From: JAPOXR01 sp965221935
GTDB taxonomy: Bacteria > Pseudomonadota > Alphaproteobacteria > Rhodobacterales > Rhodobacteraceae
Assembly (NCBI GenBank): GCA_965221935.1
Contig: CBDCSZ010000001.1
Span: forward strand, 124,001-188,000
DNA: 64,000 bases
Direction of reading: 5' to 3'
The position numbers and the translations under genes were made by a program. The first letter of the stretch is position 1, and every line of letters starts with the position of its first letter. Shown piece after piece: positions 1 to 9,613 of this stretch. The notes under the pieces were generated by a model, which was given only the letters and a program-made list of their open reading frames with translations, was not told the DNA's origin and searched no databases.

Positions 1-1691
1 GACAAGCTGGGCAGTGCTGGCATTGGCGACGGCAGCTGTGGCTGTTGCCGCCCCGGCACAGGACATTGCGCCGCAGCCTCCAAAAAATCAGGGTGAAACC
101 GAAGGCGCGATCGCCAACGGGACAGGCGTGCTGCAGCTGCCTGGCGGCTACGTGTACGATGGCGAATGGCTTGACGGAAAGCAGACCGGCGCCGGCACGG
201 CCACCTTTCCGGACGGCACAGTCTACCGCGGCGGGTTTCTAGACGGAAAGGCGGAAGGAAGGGGCACGATCGCGTTTGCCGATGGGCGCACCTATGACGG
301 TGAGTGGAAAGACAACATGTTCGGCGGATTCGGTGTCATGACTTTCCCTGACGGCGCCGAATACCGCGGTCAGTTCGCACAGGGAAAACGCAGCGGACGC
401 GGAACCCTGCGCTTGCCGGCGGGCTACGAATATGATGGTGAATGGGCCGACGGGCGGCAGCACGGAACCGGTCAGGCGACCTATTCCGACGGCTCCGCTT
501 ACACTGGCGATTTTCGCCGGCGGAACAGCGCACGGCAAGGGAAGGATGCTGCGGCCCGACGGCTTGCTGCTGCAGGGCGACTGGCGGTCCGGCCGGTTCA
601 CCGGCCGCGGCAAAACCCGGGATGCGGCGGGCACCGAGTGTTCGGGCGCGTTTGTTGACGGAAGTCTCCACGGCACTGGCGAATGTGCGGCGCAGGACGG
701 CAGCCTGTATTCGGGACACTGGTCTGAAGGGGCACTGGAAGGCATCGGTTCGGCAACATTCGCCGACGGTTCGCGTTACCAGGGCGAGTTCAAATCGGGC
801 ATCATTGAAGGGCACGGCACTCTGGTCGGCACCGGAGGCGAGTCCTATGCCGGCGGATGGGCGGCGGGTGAATTTCATGGCGAGGGTATCTACGAGACCG
901 CCGACGGAAACCTCTATGAGGGCGAATTCAAGAATGGCCGGCGCCATGGCGCCGGAAGACTGGCCGCCGCCGATGGCACGATTTTTGTGGCCAACTGGAT
1001 CGATGGCCTGATCCACGGCGAGGGATCGGCGGCATTTTCGAATGGATCCGTTTACCAGGGCGAGTTCAAATCGGGCATCATTGAAGGGCACGGCACTCTG
1101 GCCGGCGCCGGAGGCGAGTCCTATGCCGGCGGATGGGCGGCGGGTGAATTTCATGGCGAGGGTATCCACGAGACCGCCGACGGAGACCGCTTTGAGGGCG
1201 AATTTAAGAATGGCCGGCGCCATGGCCCCGGAAGACTGGCCGTCGCCGATGGCACGGTTTTTGTGGCCAACTGGGTCGATGGCCTGATCCACGGCGAGGG
1301 ATCGGCGGCATTTTCGGATGGATCCGTTTACGAGGGCGAATTCAGGAATTCGAGATTTCACGGCTGGGGCGCCGTCCTGCTCCCCAACGGATATTCGTAT
1401 GAAGGCGAATGGCATAACGGCGCGAAACACGGCTACGGTGTCGAGTCATTTGCCACCGGACAAGTCTATGGAGGCGCGTTTGTCAGGGGTCAGCGCCATG
1501 GGTTCGGCGAACTGAAGACACCGGATGGCTACCGCTACATCGGCAATTGGGTCAATGGCCGGGCCGAGGGTTTTGGCACCGCGCGGTATTACAACGGCGA
1601 TGTCTACGAGGGCGAATTCAAGGACGGGCGGCGGCATGGCAAGGGAATCATGACCTTCTCCGACGGTGAGGTTCTCAGCCTCGGCGACTGA
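1..1691 (+). pseudogene. MORN-repeat protein, 5' end outside window, frameshifted
   Basis: The frame is open to base 1 and begins inside a hydrophobic Ala-rich segment ending near APAQD, which looks like the end of a signal peptide. The true start therefore lies left of the window and the product is probably exported. The rest is about two dozen 23-residue MORN motifs (pattern Y-x-G-E-W/F ... G-x-G), for example YVYDGEWLDGKQTGAGTATF. MORN repeats form beta-hairpin solenoids that bind proteins or lipids; no catalytic domain is visible. The motif series changes frame near 511-514, where a TTTT run appears to hold one extra T: TGDF continues as AGGTAHGKG one frame over. The second frame runs without interruption to the TGA at 1689-1691. 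Either this is a real lesion or a homopolymer assembly error. Repeat identity is certain; the cellular role is unknown. Confidence 0.85.
781..1332 (+). repeat. two tandem 276-bp direct repeats within the MORN gene
   Basis: 781-1056 and 1057-1332 are near-identical 276-bp (92-codon) units, each encoding four MORN motifs and starting at the same codon phase (agggcgagttcaaa). A third copy starts at 1333 but diverges within about 15 bases. The unit length is a multiple of the 23-residue MORN period, so duplication keeps both frame and solenoid register. Confidence 0.9.
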
Positions 1692-1749
1692 TTTTCCCGG
1701 TGTCGCCTTGTTATTGATCTTCGGTCGCGTTTGCTGTTAAGGGCGGTGT

Positions 1750-1833
1750 ATGAGGATGTTCGCAATTGACATTCGGCGCGGCCGGCGCCCGTTTCTGTCC
1801 GGGCATGCCACACTAGCCCTAGAAGGCCTCTGA
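1750..1833 (+). CDS. putative leucine-rich leader peptide upstream of leuA
   Basis: A 27-codon ORF starts with ATG at 1750 and ends at TGA 1831-1833. Three leucines fall in its last seven sense codons (CTA GCC CTA GAA GGC CTC), two of them CTA, normally a rare codon at this GC content. The stop lies inside the 5' half of the hairpin at 1825-1867, and leuA starts 84 bases further on. Ribosome stalling at scarce leucyl-tRNA is the classic way of controlling leuA, so this arrangement suggests attenuation. Against it: no U-run follows the hairpin, and the ribosome binding site is weak (aagggcgg, 3 bases before ATG). The function is inferred only from position and codon content. Confidence 0.4.
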   Translation: MRMFAIDIRRGRRPFLSGHATLALEGL

Positions 1834-1867
1834 GCGCATCGGGTCACGACGCGCCTGCTCAGAGGTC
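1825..1867 (+). promoter_or_regulatory. inverted repeat / hairpin in leuA leader
   Basis: CCTCTGAGC (1827-1835) is perfectly complementary to GCTCAGAGG (1857-1865), and the stem extends by a G-U and a G-C pair, with a 21-nt loop. It begins at the stop codon of the leader ORF and ends 50 bases before the leuA ATG. There is no poly-U tract, so it is not a standard intrinsic terminator. It could be an anti-terminator, one arm of a switch, or a translational control element. Confidence 0.45.
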
Positions 1868-1917
1868 CGCACCAGCGTCAGGAATTCAGCAGACAGCAAA
1901 ACACAGCGGACATTACG

Positions 1918-3475
1918 ATGACAGATTCTGCAAACGGGATGCAGGACCGGGTCCTGATCTTTGACACGACTCTGAGGGACGGCGAACAATCGCCCGGAGC
2001 GACCATGACGCTCCGGCAAAAACTCGAAATCTCGGAAACGCTGGATGCCATGGGAGTGGACATCATCGAAGCCGGTTTTCCCAATGCCTCGCCCGGAGAC
2101 TTCGAGGCGGTGCGCGAGGTGTCCGGCATCGTCAAAGGCGCGGTCGTCTGCGGCCTCGCCCGGTCGAAAATCGCAGATATCGACCGCGCCGGCGAAGCCC
2201 TTGCGGGAGCGCGCAATCCCCGGATCCACACCTTCATCGCAACCTCGCCGATCCATATGAAACACAAGCTTCAGATGGAGCCGGAAGATGTCATCGAGGC
2301 GATCCGGGCCTCAGTGGAAAGAGCCCGCAGATACACCGACAATGTGCAATGGTCGCCGGAGGACGGCACCCGGAGCGAGCATGACTTCCTGTGCCTGGCC
2401 GTGGAAACTGCATTGCAGGCAGGCGCGACCACAATCAATATTCCGGACACCGTCGGTTACACGGTTCCGGTGGAGAGCGCCGACATTATCCGCATGTTGC
2501 GGGAACGCGTTCCGGGAATCGGAAATGCCGTGATTTCCACACATTGTCACAACGACCTTGGCATGGCAGTGGCAAATTCACTGGCTGCTGTCGCCGCCGG
2601 CGCGCGGCAGATCGAGTGCACGATCAACGGCCTTGGGGAGCGCGCAGGGAACGCGGCCCTTGAGGAAGTTGTGATGGCGATGCGGGTGCGCAACGATGTG
2701 CTCCCGTTTCACACCGGCATCGACAGCAGGAAAATCATGCAGGTCTCGAGGCTGGTCTCGGAGGCGACGCAGTTTCCGGTTCAGTACAACAAGGCGATTG
2801 TCGGCAAGAACGCATTTGCCCATGAAGCCGGGATCCACCAGGACGGAATGCTCAAGAACTCCGGGACATACGAGATCATGCGGCCGGAGGATGTCGGTCT
2901 TGCCAAGACCGTGCTCGCTATGGGCAAACACTCGGGACGGGCGGCGCTTCGCGAAAAACTCACAGAGCTCGGCTACGAAATCGGCGACAACCGGCTGAAC
3001 GACATTTTCGCTCGCTACAAGGCGCTCGCTGACAAGAAACGCGAAGTCTTCGAAGACGATCTGATCGCGCTGATGCAGTCGGCGCTGACAGAACAGGCCA
3101 ATGAACACCTGAAGCTTGAATCGGTGGCCGTGACATGCGGCACCGAGCAGGTGGCGGTTGCCAATGTGCGGGTCTCGGTCGGCGGTGAGACGCACACTGT
3201 CTCGGCACGCGGCGATGGGCCGCTGGATGCGGCTTTCGGCGCCGTCAAGCAGGTGTTTTCCACACAATGCGCGGCTGCGGCAGTATCAGGTTCATGCGGT
3301 CACCGAGGGCACCGATGCCCAGGCGACCGCCAGCGTCCGGCTTTCGGAAGACGGGCGGATCGTGGTCGGCCAGGCATCTGACACCGACACAATCGTGGCG
3401 TCGCTTCTGGCCTACGTCAACGCGCTCAATAATCTCGCCGACCGCCGCCACAAAAGGGACCCCGGCGCAGTCTGA
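1918..3475 (+). pseudogene. leuA: 2-isopropylmalate synthase, frameshifted in C-terminal regulatory domain
   Basis: LeuA condenses acetyl-CoA with 2-ketoisovalerate, the first committed step of leucine synthesis in the cytoplasm. The HMGL-like TIM barrel is intact: DTTLRDGEQSPG at residues 16-27, the metal-binding HCHNDLG, NGLGERAGN, and FAHEAGIHQDG of the linker. The C-terminal LeuA dimer/regulatory domain reads normally to about residue 447, then a T4 run at 3256-3259 carries one base too many. In the first frame the protein ends at 3381 with an unrelated tail; in the next frame the expected FPHNARLRQYQVHAVTEG continues to TGA 3473-3475. If real, the enzyme would keep catalysis but lose most of the leucine-sensing domain; if an assembly error, the gene is normal. 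Start chosen at ATG 1918, which gives the usual short N-terminus before the DTTLRDG motif. Confidence 0.92.
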
Positions 3476-3701
3476 CGCCTTAGCCATTGCCCGGCGACGG
3501 GTCGGTCACACCGGCCCGAATTTGGCGCGAGCGGGCCCGGCCGGTCATAGGGCAAGGGCGCAGCGGCGAGTCTGTGAGCCGCTTCGCATGCCGGCTGCCG
3601 CATGCGCTCCGGCGGCGGTCCCCGGTTCCTGCTATCGGCTGGCCGGTTGACTCTGTTGCGCAATTGACACTTAGGTGCCTGACGATTTCGCAGTTTTTTC
3701 A

Positions 3702-4648
3702 ATGCCAAAAGGAAGAATTCACAAAACGAATTGTTGTTGCCGCCGCCGTGGCCGCGGCGGCCATCGGCGCGCCGGCCTTGGCCGAATATCCTGAAAAACC
3801 GGTATCCTTCATCGTTCCCTGGCCGCCGGGCGACCTTGAAGATGTGCTGACCCGCATGATCGCCGAGGACTTCCAGAACAAATACGGAGTCGCCGCCGCG
3901 GTCGTGAACAAACCCGGCGGCGGCGGCCGGCCGTTTCCGGGAGCCATCGAAGTCGCGATGGTGCCTCCTGACGGTTATACCGTCGGATCGTTTGTCATCG
4001 GCGTGCCGCTGCTGGGTCACAAGATCGACATTCCGCAACTGTCGCCGGAAAAGTTCGATTCGCTGGGCATCTTTTTGACCTATCCGTTTGTCCTCGCCGC
4101 CGCCGGTGACGCGCCCATTCGACACACTGGAGGAAATGGCGGAGCACGCCAAAACCAGCGAACTGGCGCTGGGTCATTTCGGCGCGCCGTTGATCCCAAC
4201 CAAGGTTTCGCTTGCCTACGCCAAGACAGCCGGCTTCGAATGGGGCCAGCATGCCGCGTTTGACATGCTCGACTGCAACACGCTCGCATCCGGCGACGCG
4301 GATGTGATCAACACTACGCTGCAGCTGATCCTGCCTTGCCTGAACGATATCAAAGTCCTCGCGTCTGTCACCGGCGAGCGCATCTCGCTCACGCCCGACG
4401 CGCCGACCATGGGCGAAATTGATTCGCAGCTTGGAATTTCTCTTTGGAACGGGCTGTTTGTCACCAAGGAAACACCTCTGGATGTGCGTGACAAGATTAT
4501 TGCGGTGGCGAAGGAATCCGTGATGAGCGACCGGGCCCAGAAGCTCGGCGCGGAAACCGGGGCCGGCGTTTACTGGATGGGCGCCGAAGAAGCGGCGGCG
4601 CAGATCAAGGCTGACGAAGCGGCGTTTGCGGGCATAAACGCCCCTGCT
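3702..4648 (+). pseudogene. tctC: TTT transporter substrate-binding protein (TctC/Bug family), frameshifted
   Basis: This is a periplasmic binding protein of a tripartite tricarboxylate transporter, which captures carboxylates for the TctAB membrane pair. A signal-peptide-like segment (RIVVAAAVAAAAIGAPALA) precedes YPEKPVSFIVPWPPGD, the typical TctC N-terminus. The frame changes near 4114-4118 (GDAPIRH becomes APFDTLEEMAEHAK), and the C-terminal half then reads well to about GINAP. The ATG at 3702 is one frame off the signal peptide, so a second small indel near 3711 is likely, or the start is non-standard. The C-terminal frame runs on into tctB without a stop. About 225 bases upstream (3476-3701) hold no convincing gene. 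Family assignment is strong; the natural substrate is unknown. Confidence 0.8.
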
Positions 4649-5239
4649 CAACTAAAACCCACAAGAGACCTTGGCGGGCCGCTCATCGCACTGGCCCGCC
4701 AGGCTTGCCCGCTGAACTTGCCGCAGGACCAGCACAGCGCCGCAGTGCGTCCCGGCGTGGCGGTGTTTTCGGCCGCATTCCTGCTGTTCGCACTGTTCCT
4801 GCTGTCCCAGATCGGGGCCGAGACCAAGCCGCCCTCAGGCGGCAATATCGTTTCGCAGCCGCGTTTCTGGCCGGCGGTCGGCGTTGCAGGCATGACGTTT
4901 TTCGGCATTTTGCACCTGATTGACAATTGGCGGCGCGATAGCGCCGGCTGGCAGGATGAGGTTGTGACGTGGGGCCGCTCACTGGAATACCTAGGCTGGT
5001 TTATGCTGTATGTCTTCGTCATTCCCACAATCGGCTACCTGCTGGCAACCGTCGGATTCGCATGCCTGCTGGCGGTTCGCGCGGGCTACAGGGATGCGCT
5101 CCGCCTGTCGGCGGCAGCGGCGTTCGGGCTTGCTGTTGTGGTGATTTTCAAGACCGGGCTGTCGGTCAGGATCCCCGGGGGATCCATTTACGAAGCCCTG
5201 CCCGGCGGTCTCAGAAACTTCATGATTCTGAATTTCTGA
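4649..5239 (+). CDS. tctB: TTT transporter small membrane subunit (TctB-like), start unresolved
   Basis: The segment VAVFSAAFLLFALFLLSQIG to RNFMILNF has about four hydrophobic membrane spans, as in TctB, the small integral membrane subunit that partners TctA. It lies between tctC and tctA as in most TTT operons. The reading frame is continuous with the C-terminal half of tctC through a 30-40 residue proline/leucine-rich linker without a methionine. This is either a genuine binding-protein/membrane-subunit read-through or, more likely, the result of an indel that removed the tctC stop and the tctB start. It ends TGA 5237-5239, one base before the tctA ATG, so tctA is probably translationally coupled. 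Confidence 0.7.
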   Translation, partial: QLKPTRDLGGPLIALARQACPLNLPQDQHSAAVRPGVAVFSAAFLLFALFLLSQIGAETKPPSGGNIVSQPRFWPAVGVAGMTFFGILHLIDNWRRDSAGWQDEVVTWGRSLEYLGWFMLYVFVIPTIGYLLATVGFACLLAVRAGYRDALRLSAAAAFGLAVVVIFKTGLSVRIPGGSIYEALPGGLRNFMILNF

Positions 5240-5240
5240 A

Positions 5241-6178
5241 ATGGAACTCCTCGCATCGGCGGCGCTGATCCTGGCTCGCTGGGACGTCGCGGCCGCACTG
5301 ATTGTCGGGTTAATCGGCGGTGTTTTGATTGGGGCCATTCCCGGGGTCGGGCCGGCTGTCGCCATCGCGATTCTGCTGCCGGCCACATTTTCCCTGGATC
5401 CGATTGTCAGCCTGACGGCGCTGCGGGGAATCTACGGCTCTTCCATGTTCGGCGGAGCGATACCGGCAATTCTCTTAAACACACCGGGAACCGCGGTGAA
5501 TGCGCTGACAACATTCGAAGGGACGCCGATAACCAGGCGCGGCGAAGCCGGGCGCGCTTTGTCTCTGGCCTACTCCGCTTCGTTTTTCGGCGGCGTTTTC
5601 TCGGTGGTCTGTCTGATTCTGCTCTCTCCGGCGCTGGCCATAATCGCGCCGATGTTCGGCAGCCGGGAGATTTTCCTCGCGGCCCTGCTTGGCGTCATCC
5701 ATGTGGTCTTCGCGCACCGCGGACAGGTGCTGATTGCCGGCATGATGGCAGCCTTCGGAATTTGGCTGAACACCATAGGCTGGAGCCGATTCAGTATTCG
5801 CAGCGCTACACGTTCGGTCAAAGCTGGCTGGCCGGCGGCGTTGATCTGATTGTCGTTGTGCTCGGCCTGTTTGCCCTGAGCCAGGCTTTTGTGCTCCTGG
5901 TGCAGCCCGACGAGCGGAACCGGGCCGAAAAGATCGCCGGCGGGCTGTTTTCCGGTTTCAGGGAATTGAAGCTCTACCGACGCGTTGCAACGGTGTCCGC
6001 GGGTTTCGGCGTCCTGATGGGGATGATCCCCGGCGTTGGCGAATTCACAGCGCAGTTTCTCAGCTACACATATGCCCAGAAATTCTCAAAAACGCCTGAA
6101 AAGTTCGGCAATGGCGCGCCGGAGGGGCTGGTCGCATCCGAAACCGCCAACAATGCGGTGCCCGCGGCGGCGATGATC
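5241..6178 (+). pseudogene. tctA: tctA fragment 1 of 3 (large membrane subunit), frameshifted and interrupted
   Basis: TctA is the large multi-span membrane subunit of the TTT transporter. This piece has the family glycine-rich motifs (IPGVGPAVAIAILLP, YGSSMFGGAIPAILLNTPGT) and GMIPGVGEF in the repeat half. A one-base loss near 5778-5782 moves the frame: IWLNTIG continues as LEPIQYSQRYTFGQSW. The piece stops exactly at ATG ATC (6173-6178), where the 855-bp repeat array starts. The continuation lies at 8743, then at 15501. Joining the three pieces gives an otherwise contiguous TctA of about 490 residues. Confidence 0.9.
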
Positions 6179-7033
6179 GTCGGGTAGGACACTGGCGCGC
6201 GCACCATAGGTCACGTTTCCAGCGTCCCCCCTAAAATTCCGGACTTCCGGTTTTCCCGGGTCCGGCTTCAAGCGTCAGGCACCCCCGCAGGAGTTCGTTA
6301 CGGTGCCTTCCGCGACATCCGCCACGCTCAAGGCTGACCCAGCCATACCCGTGGCATCATCCCGCGTTTACGCCGCCCTTCGGCTCGACAGCACCACCCC
6401 TTTCAACCGGGGTGGTATCCTCGGTCGGCGCCGGGCTCTGAGTCCCGGCATGACCTGCCGTCTTCGCCACCTGAGCCCAGAGGCCCTCGCTCCGGACGGG
6501 TTGTGTTATTCCGTCCATCACCGCTTAATCGGCCTCATCCGCCAGTCAGGAGGACTCCGCGTCCTTTCCCGTACTTCGGTTATGGACACGGTCCTTGACA
6601 TTCGAGGGTCACAACATCCTGTCTGTCCTCCTCACCTTCCGGACTTTCACCACTGAACCCTCCGGGATTGCCGCCACCTGTACGCCGGGCGATCCGGTGC
6701 GTGCATCTCAGTTCTTCCGCACCGGCACTGGCCATCGGGCAGAGCGGAGACCCTTGGCATCCTCCAATACCCCCGCAAGTCGGATTCCATGCGGGGAGCG
6801 TTTTTTCGACGCTTCATACGGACGTTCGCTTTCGCTACGGCCCTCCCGGTTGTTCGCCTCCCTGTCCGACCGGACCAGAGGGACATCGTCCTCCCAGCCC
6901 ACAGAGGCTTTTACGTCCCCGCTTCCGGACGCCGGGTCACCCCGACACCCGTGGGGATATGACTACGACGCCAAACTGAGAATTGCGCCGGCGGGACTTC
7001 CACCCGCAAGTTCAGCAGCTAGTCTCGCTGCAC
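6179..7033 (-). ncRNA. group II intron-like unit 1 (array A)
   Basis: 855 bp. It differs from the other units at a few bases (tacttcgg instead of tactccgg; gatccggtg instead of gatccgatg). The EBS1-like loop is at 6741-6747 (plus-strand AGAGCGG). Confidence 0.6.
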
Positions 7034-7887
7034 GTCGGGTAGGACACTGGCGCGCGCACCATAGGTCACGTTTCCAGCGTCCCCCCTAAAATTCCGGACT
7101 TCCGGTTTTCCCGGGTCCGGCTTCAAGCGTCAGGCACCCCCGCAGGAGTTCGTTACGGTGCCTTCCGCGACATCCGCCACGCTCAAGGCTGACCCAGCCA
7201 TACCCGTGGCATCATCCCGCGTTTACGCCGCCCTTCGGCTCGACAGCACCACCCCTTTCAACCGGGGTGGTATCCTCGGTCGGCGCCGGGCTCTGAGTCC
7301 CGGCATGACCTGCCGTCTTCGCCACCTGAGCCCAGAGGCCCTCGCTCCGGACGGGTTGTGTTATTCCGTCCATCACCGCTTAATCGGCCTCATCCGCCAG
7401 TCAGGAGGACTCCGCGTCCTTTCCCGTACTCCGGTTATGGACACGGTCCTTGACATTCGAGGGTCACAACATCCTGTCTGTCCTCCTCACCTTCCGGACT
7501 TTCACCACTGAACCCTCCGGGATTGCCGCCACCTGTACGCCGGGCGATCCGATGCGTGCATCTCAGTTCTTCCGCACCGGCACTGGCCATCGGGCAGAGC
7601 GGAGACCCTTGGCATCCTCCAATACCCCCGCAAGTCGGATTCCATGCGGGGAGCGTTTTTCGACGCTTCATACGGACGTTCGCTTTCGCTACGGCCCTCC
7701 CGGTTGTTCGCCTCCCTGTCCGACCGGACCAGAGGGACATCGTCCTCCCAGCCCACAGAGGCTTTTACGTCCCCGCTTCCGGACGCCGGGTCACCCCGAC
7801 ACCCGTGGGGATATGACTACGACGCCAAACTGAGAATTGCGCCGGCGGGACTTCCACCCGCAAGTTCAGCAGCTAGTCTCGCTGCAC
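7034..7887 (-). ncRNA. group II intron-like unit 2 (array A)
   Basis: 854 bp. It has one T fewer in the T-run after gggagcg than units 1 and 3; otherwise it is almost identical to unit 3. Confidence 0.6.
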
Positions 7888-8742
7888 GTCGGGTAGGACA
7901 CTGGCGCGCGCACCATAGGTCACGTTTCCAGCGTCCCCCCTAAAATTCCGGACTTCCGGTTTTCCCGGGTCCGGCTTCAAGCGTCAGGCACCCCCGCAGG
8001 AGTTCGTTACGGTGCCTTCCGCGACATCCGCCACGCTCAAGGCTGACCCAGCCATACCCGTGGCATCATCCCGCGTTTACGCCGCCCTTCGGCTCGACAG
8101 CACCACCCCTTTCAACCGGGGTGGTATCCTCGGTCGGCGCCGGGCTCTGAGTCCCGGCATGACCTGCCGTCTTCGCCACCTGAGCCCAGAGGCCCTCGCT
8201 CCGGACGGGTTGTGTTATTCCGTCCATCACCGCTTAATCGGCCTCATCCGCCAGTCAGGAGGACTCCGCGTCCTTTCCCGTACTCCGGTTATGGACACGG
8301 TCCTTGACATTCGAGGGTCACAACATCCTGTCTGTCCTCCTCACCTTCCGGACTTTCACCACTGAACCCTCCGGGATTGCCGCCACCTGTACGCCGGGCG
8401 ATCCGATGCGTGCATCTCAGTTCTTCCGCACCGGCACTGGCCATCGGGCAGAGCGGAGACCCTTGGCATCCTCCAATACCCCCGCAAGTCGGATTCCATG
8501 CGGGGAGCGTTTTTTCGACGCTTCATACGGACGTTCGCTTTCGCTACGGCCCTCCCGGTTGTTCGCCTCCCTGTCCGACCGGACCAGAGGGACATCGTCC
8601 TCCCAGCCCACAGAGGCTTTTACGTCCCCGCTTCCGGACGCCGGGTCACCCCGACACCCGTGGGGATATGACTACGACGCCAAACTGAGAATTGCGCCGG
8701 CGGGACTTCCACCCGCAAGTTCAGCAGCTAGTCTCGCTGCAC
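7888..8742 (-). ncRNA. group II intron-like unit 3 (array A), with annotated hairpins
   Basis: 855 bp; the intron 5' end is at 8742 (GTGCAG) and the 3' end at 7888. On the minus strand the domain VI-like stem GGACGCTGG/CCAGTGTCC occupies 7896-7936, leaving 8 nt to the 3' end. The domain V-like hairpin (CCGGAC, CCGG, GAAA-type loop, CCGG, two-A bulge, GTCCGG) occupies 7946-7977. An 11-nt loop closed by GGG/CCC holds CCGCTCT (plus 8450-8456), complementary to the 5' exon motif. The lower part of domain V is imperfect (a G opposite AA near the AGC triad). Confidence 0.6.
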
Positions 8743-8749
8743 CCGCTCC
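8743..8749 (-). other. IBS1-like 5' exon motif at array A
   Basis: The seven bases next to the intron 5' end read GGAGCGG on the minus strand, identical to the bases next to array B (15287-15293). They pair with the intron loop CCGCTCT (six Watson-Crick pairs plus one G-U). Confidence 0.6.
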
Positions 8750-8897
8750 TCACGCTCGGCGTTCCGGGCGAAGCGCTGACAGCCATGATGCTGAGCGTGT
8801 TCTATGTCCATAACGTCATTCCCGGCCCGGCACTGTTTCAAAACAGCCTGGATTTCGTCGTTGCGCTTTATCTTGCGCTGCTGATTCTCAATGTCCT

Positions 8898-8905
8898 GGT
8901 CGTCG
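8898..8905. repeat. 8-bp target duplication, left copy
   Basis: GGTCGTCG directly abuts GTAAGCG at the left end of the composite element; the same eight bases abut the right end at 15493-15500. One copy is native tctA coding sequence. Confidence 0.85.
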
Positions 8906-9000
8906 GTAAGCGATGGAGTGGACGCCCCCGATCTGCGGCGTCATGATGCGCCAGAACAGAACGCGCGGTGTGCGCGTCGGAAACGCGAAAGGAAGCGTCC

Positions 9001-9162
9001 ATGGAGAAGGTTAGCATAGTCGGTGCCGACATTTCAAAGAGGGTTTTTCAATTGCACGGATCGACGGCTTCCGGCCGGCCGGTTTTTGTGAAGAAGCTGT
9101 CGCGGAGCGGGTTCCTGCCGTTCCTCGAGGATCTGCCGCCGTGCCTGGTGGTGATGGAGCAT
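9001..9162 (+). pseudogene. IS110-family transposase, N-terminal fragment (left arm)
   Basis: Residues MEKVSIVGADISKRVFQLHG and PPCLVVME match the start of IS110 transposases, where D in G-x-D and E in VVME belong to the DEDD nuclease (RuvC-like) domain. Homology stops right after VVME; the frame runs on without similarity. About 53 of roughly 340 residues remain. A purine-rich site (aaaggaagcgtcc) precedes the ATG. Confidence 0.8.
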
Positions 9163-9355
9163 CCATGTTTTGAGTCAAGCCCGGATTCGGCCTTTTCCGG
9201 CGGTTTTCGGTGGCCCCGTTCCGGGTTTTCCACATTCCCATCCACAGGCGGGCGCTATGCGGGCATGCCGAGGCAGTCCGGCCGCGGTGTCGCGGCCGGC
9301 GCACCTGATTCGTTCCTGACCCGGCGGGCCCCGCGGGACACGGCCCGCATGGGCG

Positions 9356-9613
9356 TCAGCCGGCGGCGGCCTCGGTCCGGTCCTCCCACGCGCGCCGGTC
9401 GCGCAGCAGGGCGTTCGCGGTCACGATCAGCTTGCGCATGACCGCGGTCACGGCGACTTTGTGGGGCTTTCCCCTTTCCTTCAGCCGGCCGTGGAACTCC
9501 GCCATCTCGGGATTGAACAGGGTTGCCGACATCGCGGCCATGTAGAGGACGTCCCTCGGCCTCCGGCGTCCGCCGCTGACGCGGCGCCCGCCCTTCATGT
9601 TCCCGCTGTCGCG
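9356..9613 (-). pseudogene. IS110-family transposase, C-terminal fragment (left arm)
   Basis: On the minus strand, RDSGN, GGRRRPRDVLYMAAM and HKVAVTAVMRKLIV match the conserved C-terminal Transposase_20 region of IS110 enzymes, ending in a normal stop. It faces the N-terminal fragment, so the arm cannot encode a complete transposase; the middle of the gene is missing and one half is inverted. Confidence 0.8.

Larger units (their letters stand above)
6179..8742 (-). mobile_element. tandem array A: three ORF-less group II intron-like units in tctA
   Basis: Three head-to-tail 854-855-bp units with no sequence between them are inserted in tctA without a target duplication. On the minus strand each begins GTGCAG and ends CCGAC, matching the group II intron boundary rule (5' GUGYR, 3' AY). 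Just inside the 3' end is a domain VI-like hairpin, preceded by a domain V-like hairpin with a GAAA loop. No reverse transcriptase or other credible ORF is present on either strand. The array is antisense to tctA and so could not be removed from the tctA transcript. Group II identity is inferred from boundaries, hairpins and the exon/intron pairing described below, not from homology to a named intron. Confidence 0.65.
8743..8905 (+). pseudogene. tctA: tctA fragment 2 of 3
   Basis: This encodes PLLTLGVPGEALTAMMLS through LNVLVV, the TctA segment that follows AAMI in the intact family, and it is in frame with fragment 1. It is bounded on the left by array A and on the right by the foldback element, whose target duplication is its last eight bases. 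It would be read only if both insertions were removed. Confidence 0.9.

Noticed and set aside
336..1430. 364-codon minus-strand ORF across the MORN gene
   Set aside because: It is a mirror of the repetitive MORN coding sequence; its internal repeats follow the 276-bp duplication, and it has no start signal or recognisable domain.
6303..6656. 117-residue ORF (MPSATSATLKADPA...) repeated in all five 855-bp units
   Set aside because: It lies on the strand opposite to the inferred intron RNA, has no ribosome binding site or family similarity, and is shared only because the DNA is repeated. Several other frames in the unit are equally open.
6179..8742. CRISPR array or satellite interpretation of the tandem repeats
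   Set aside because: Units are 855 bp with no spacers between them and no cas genes are present; insertion-site evidence fits a mobile intron better.
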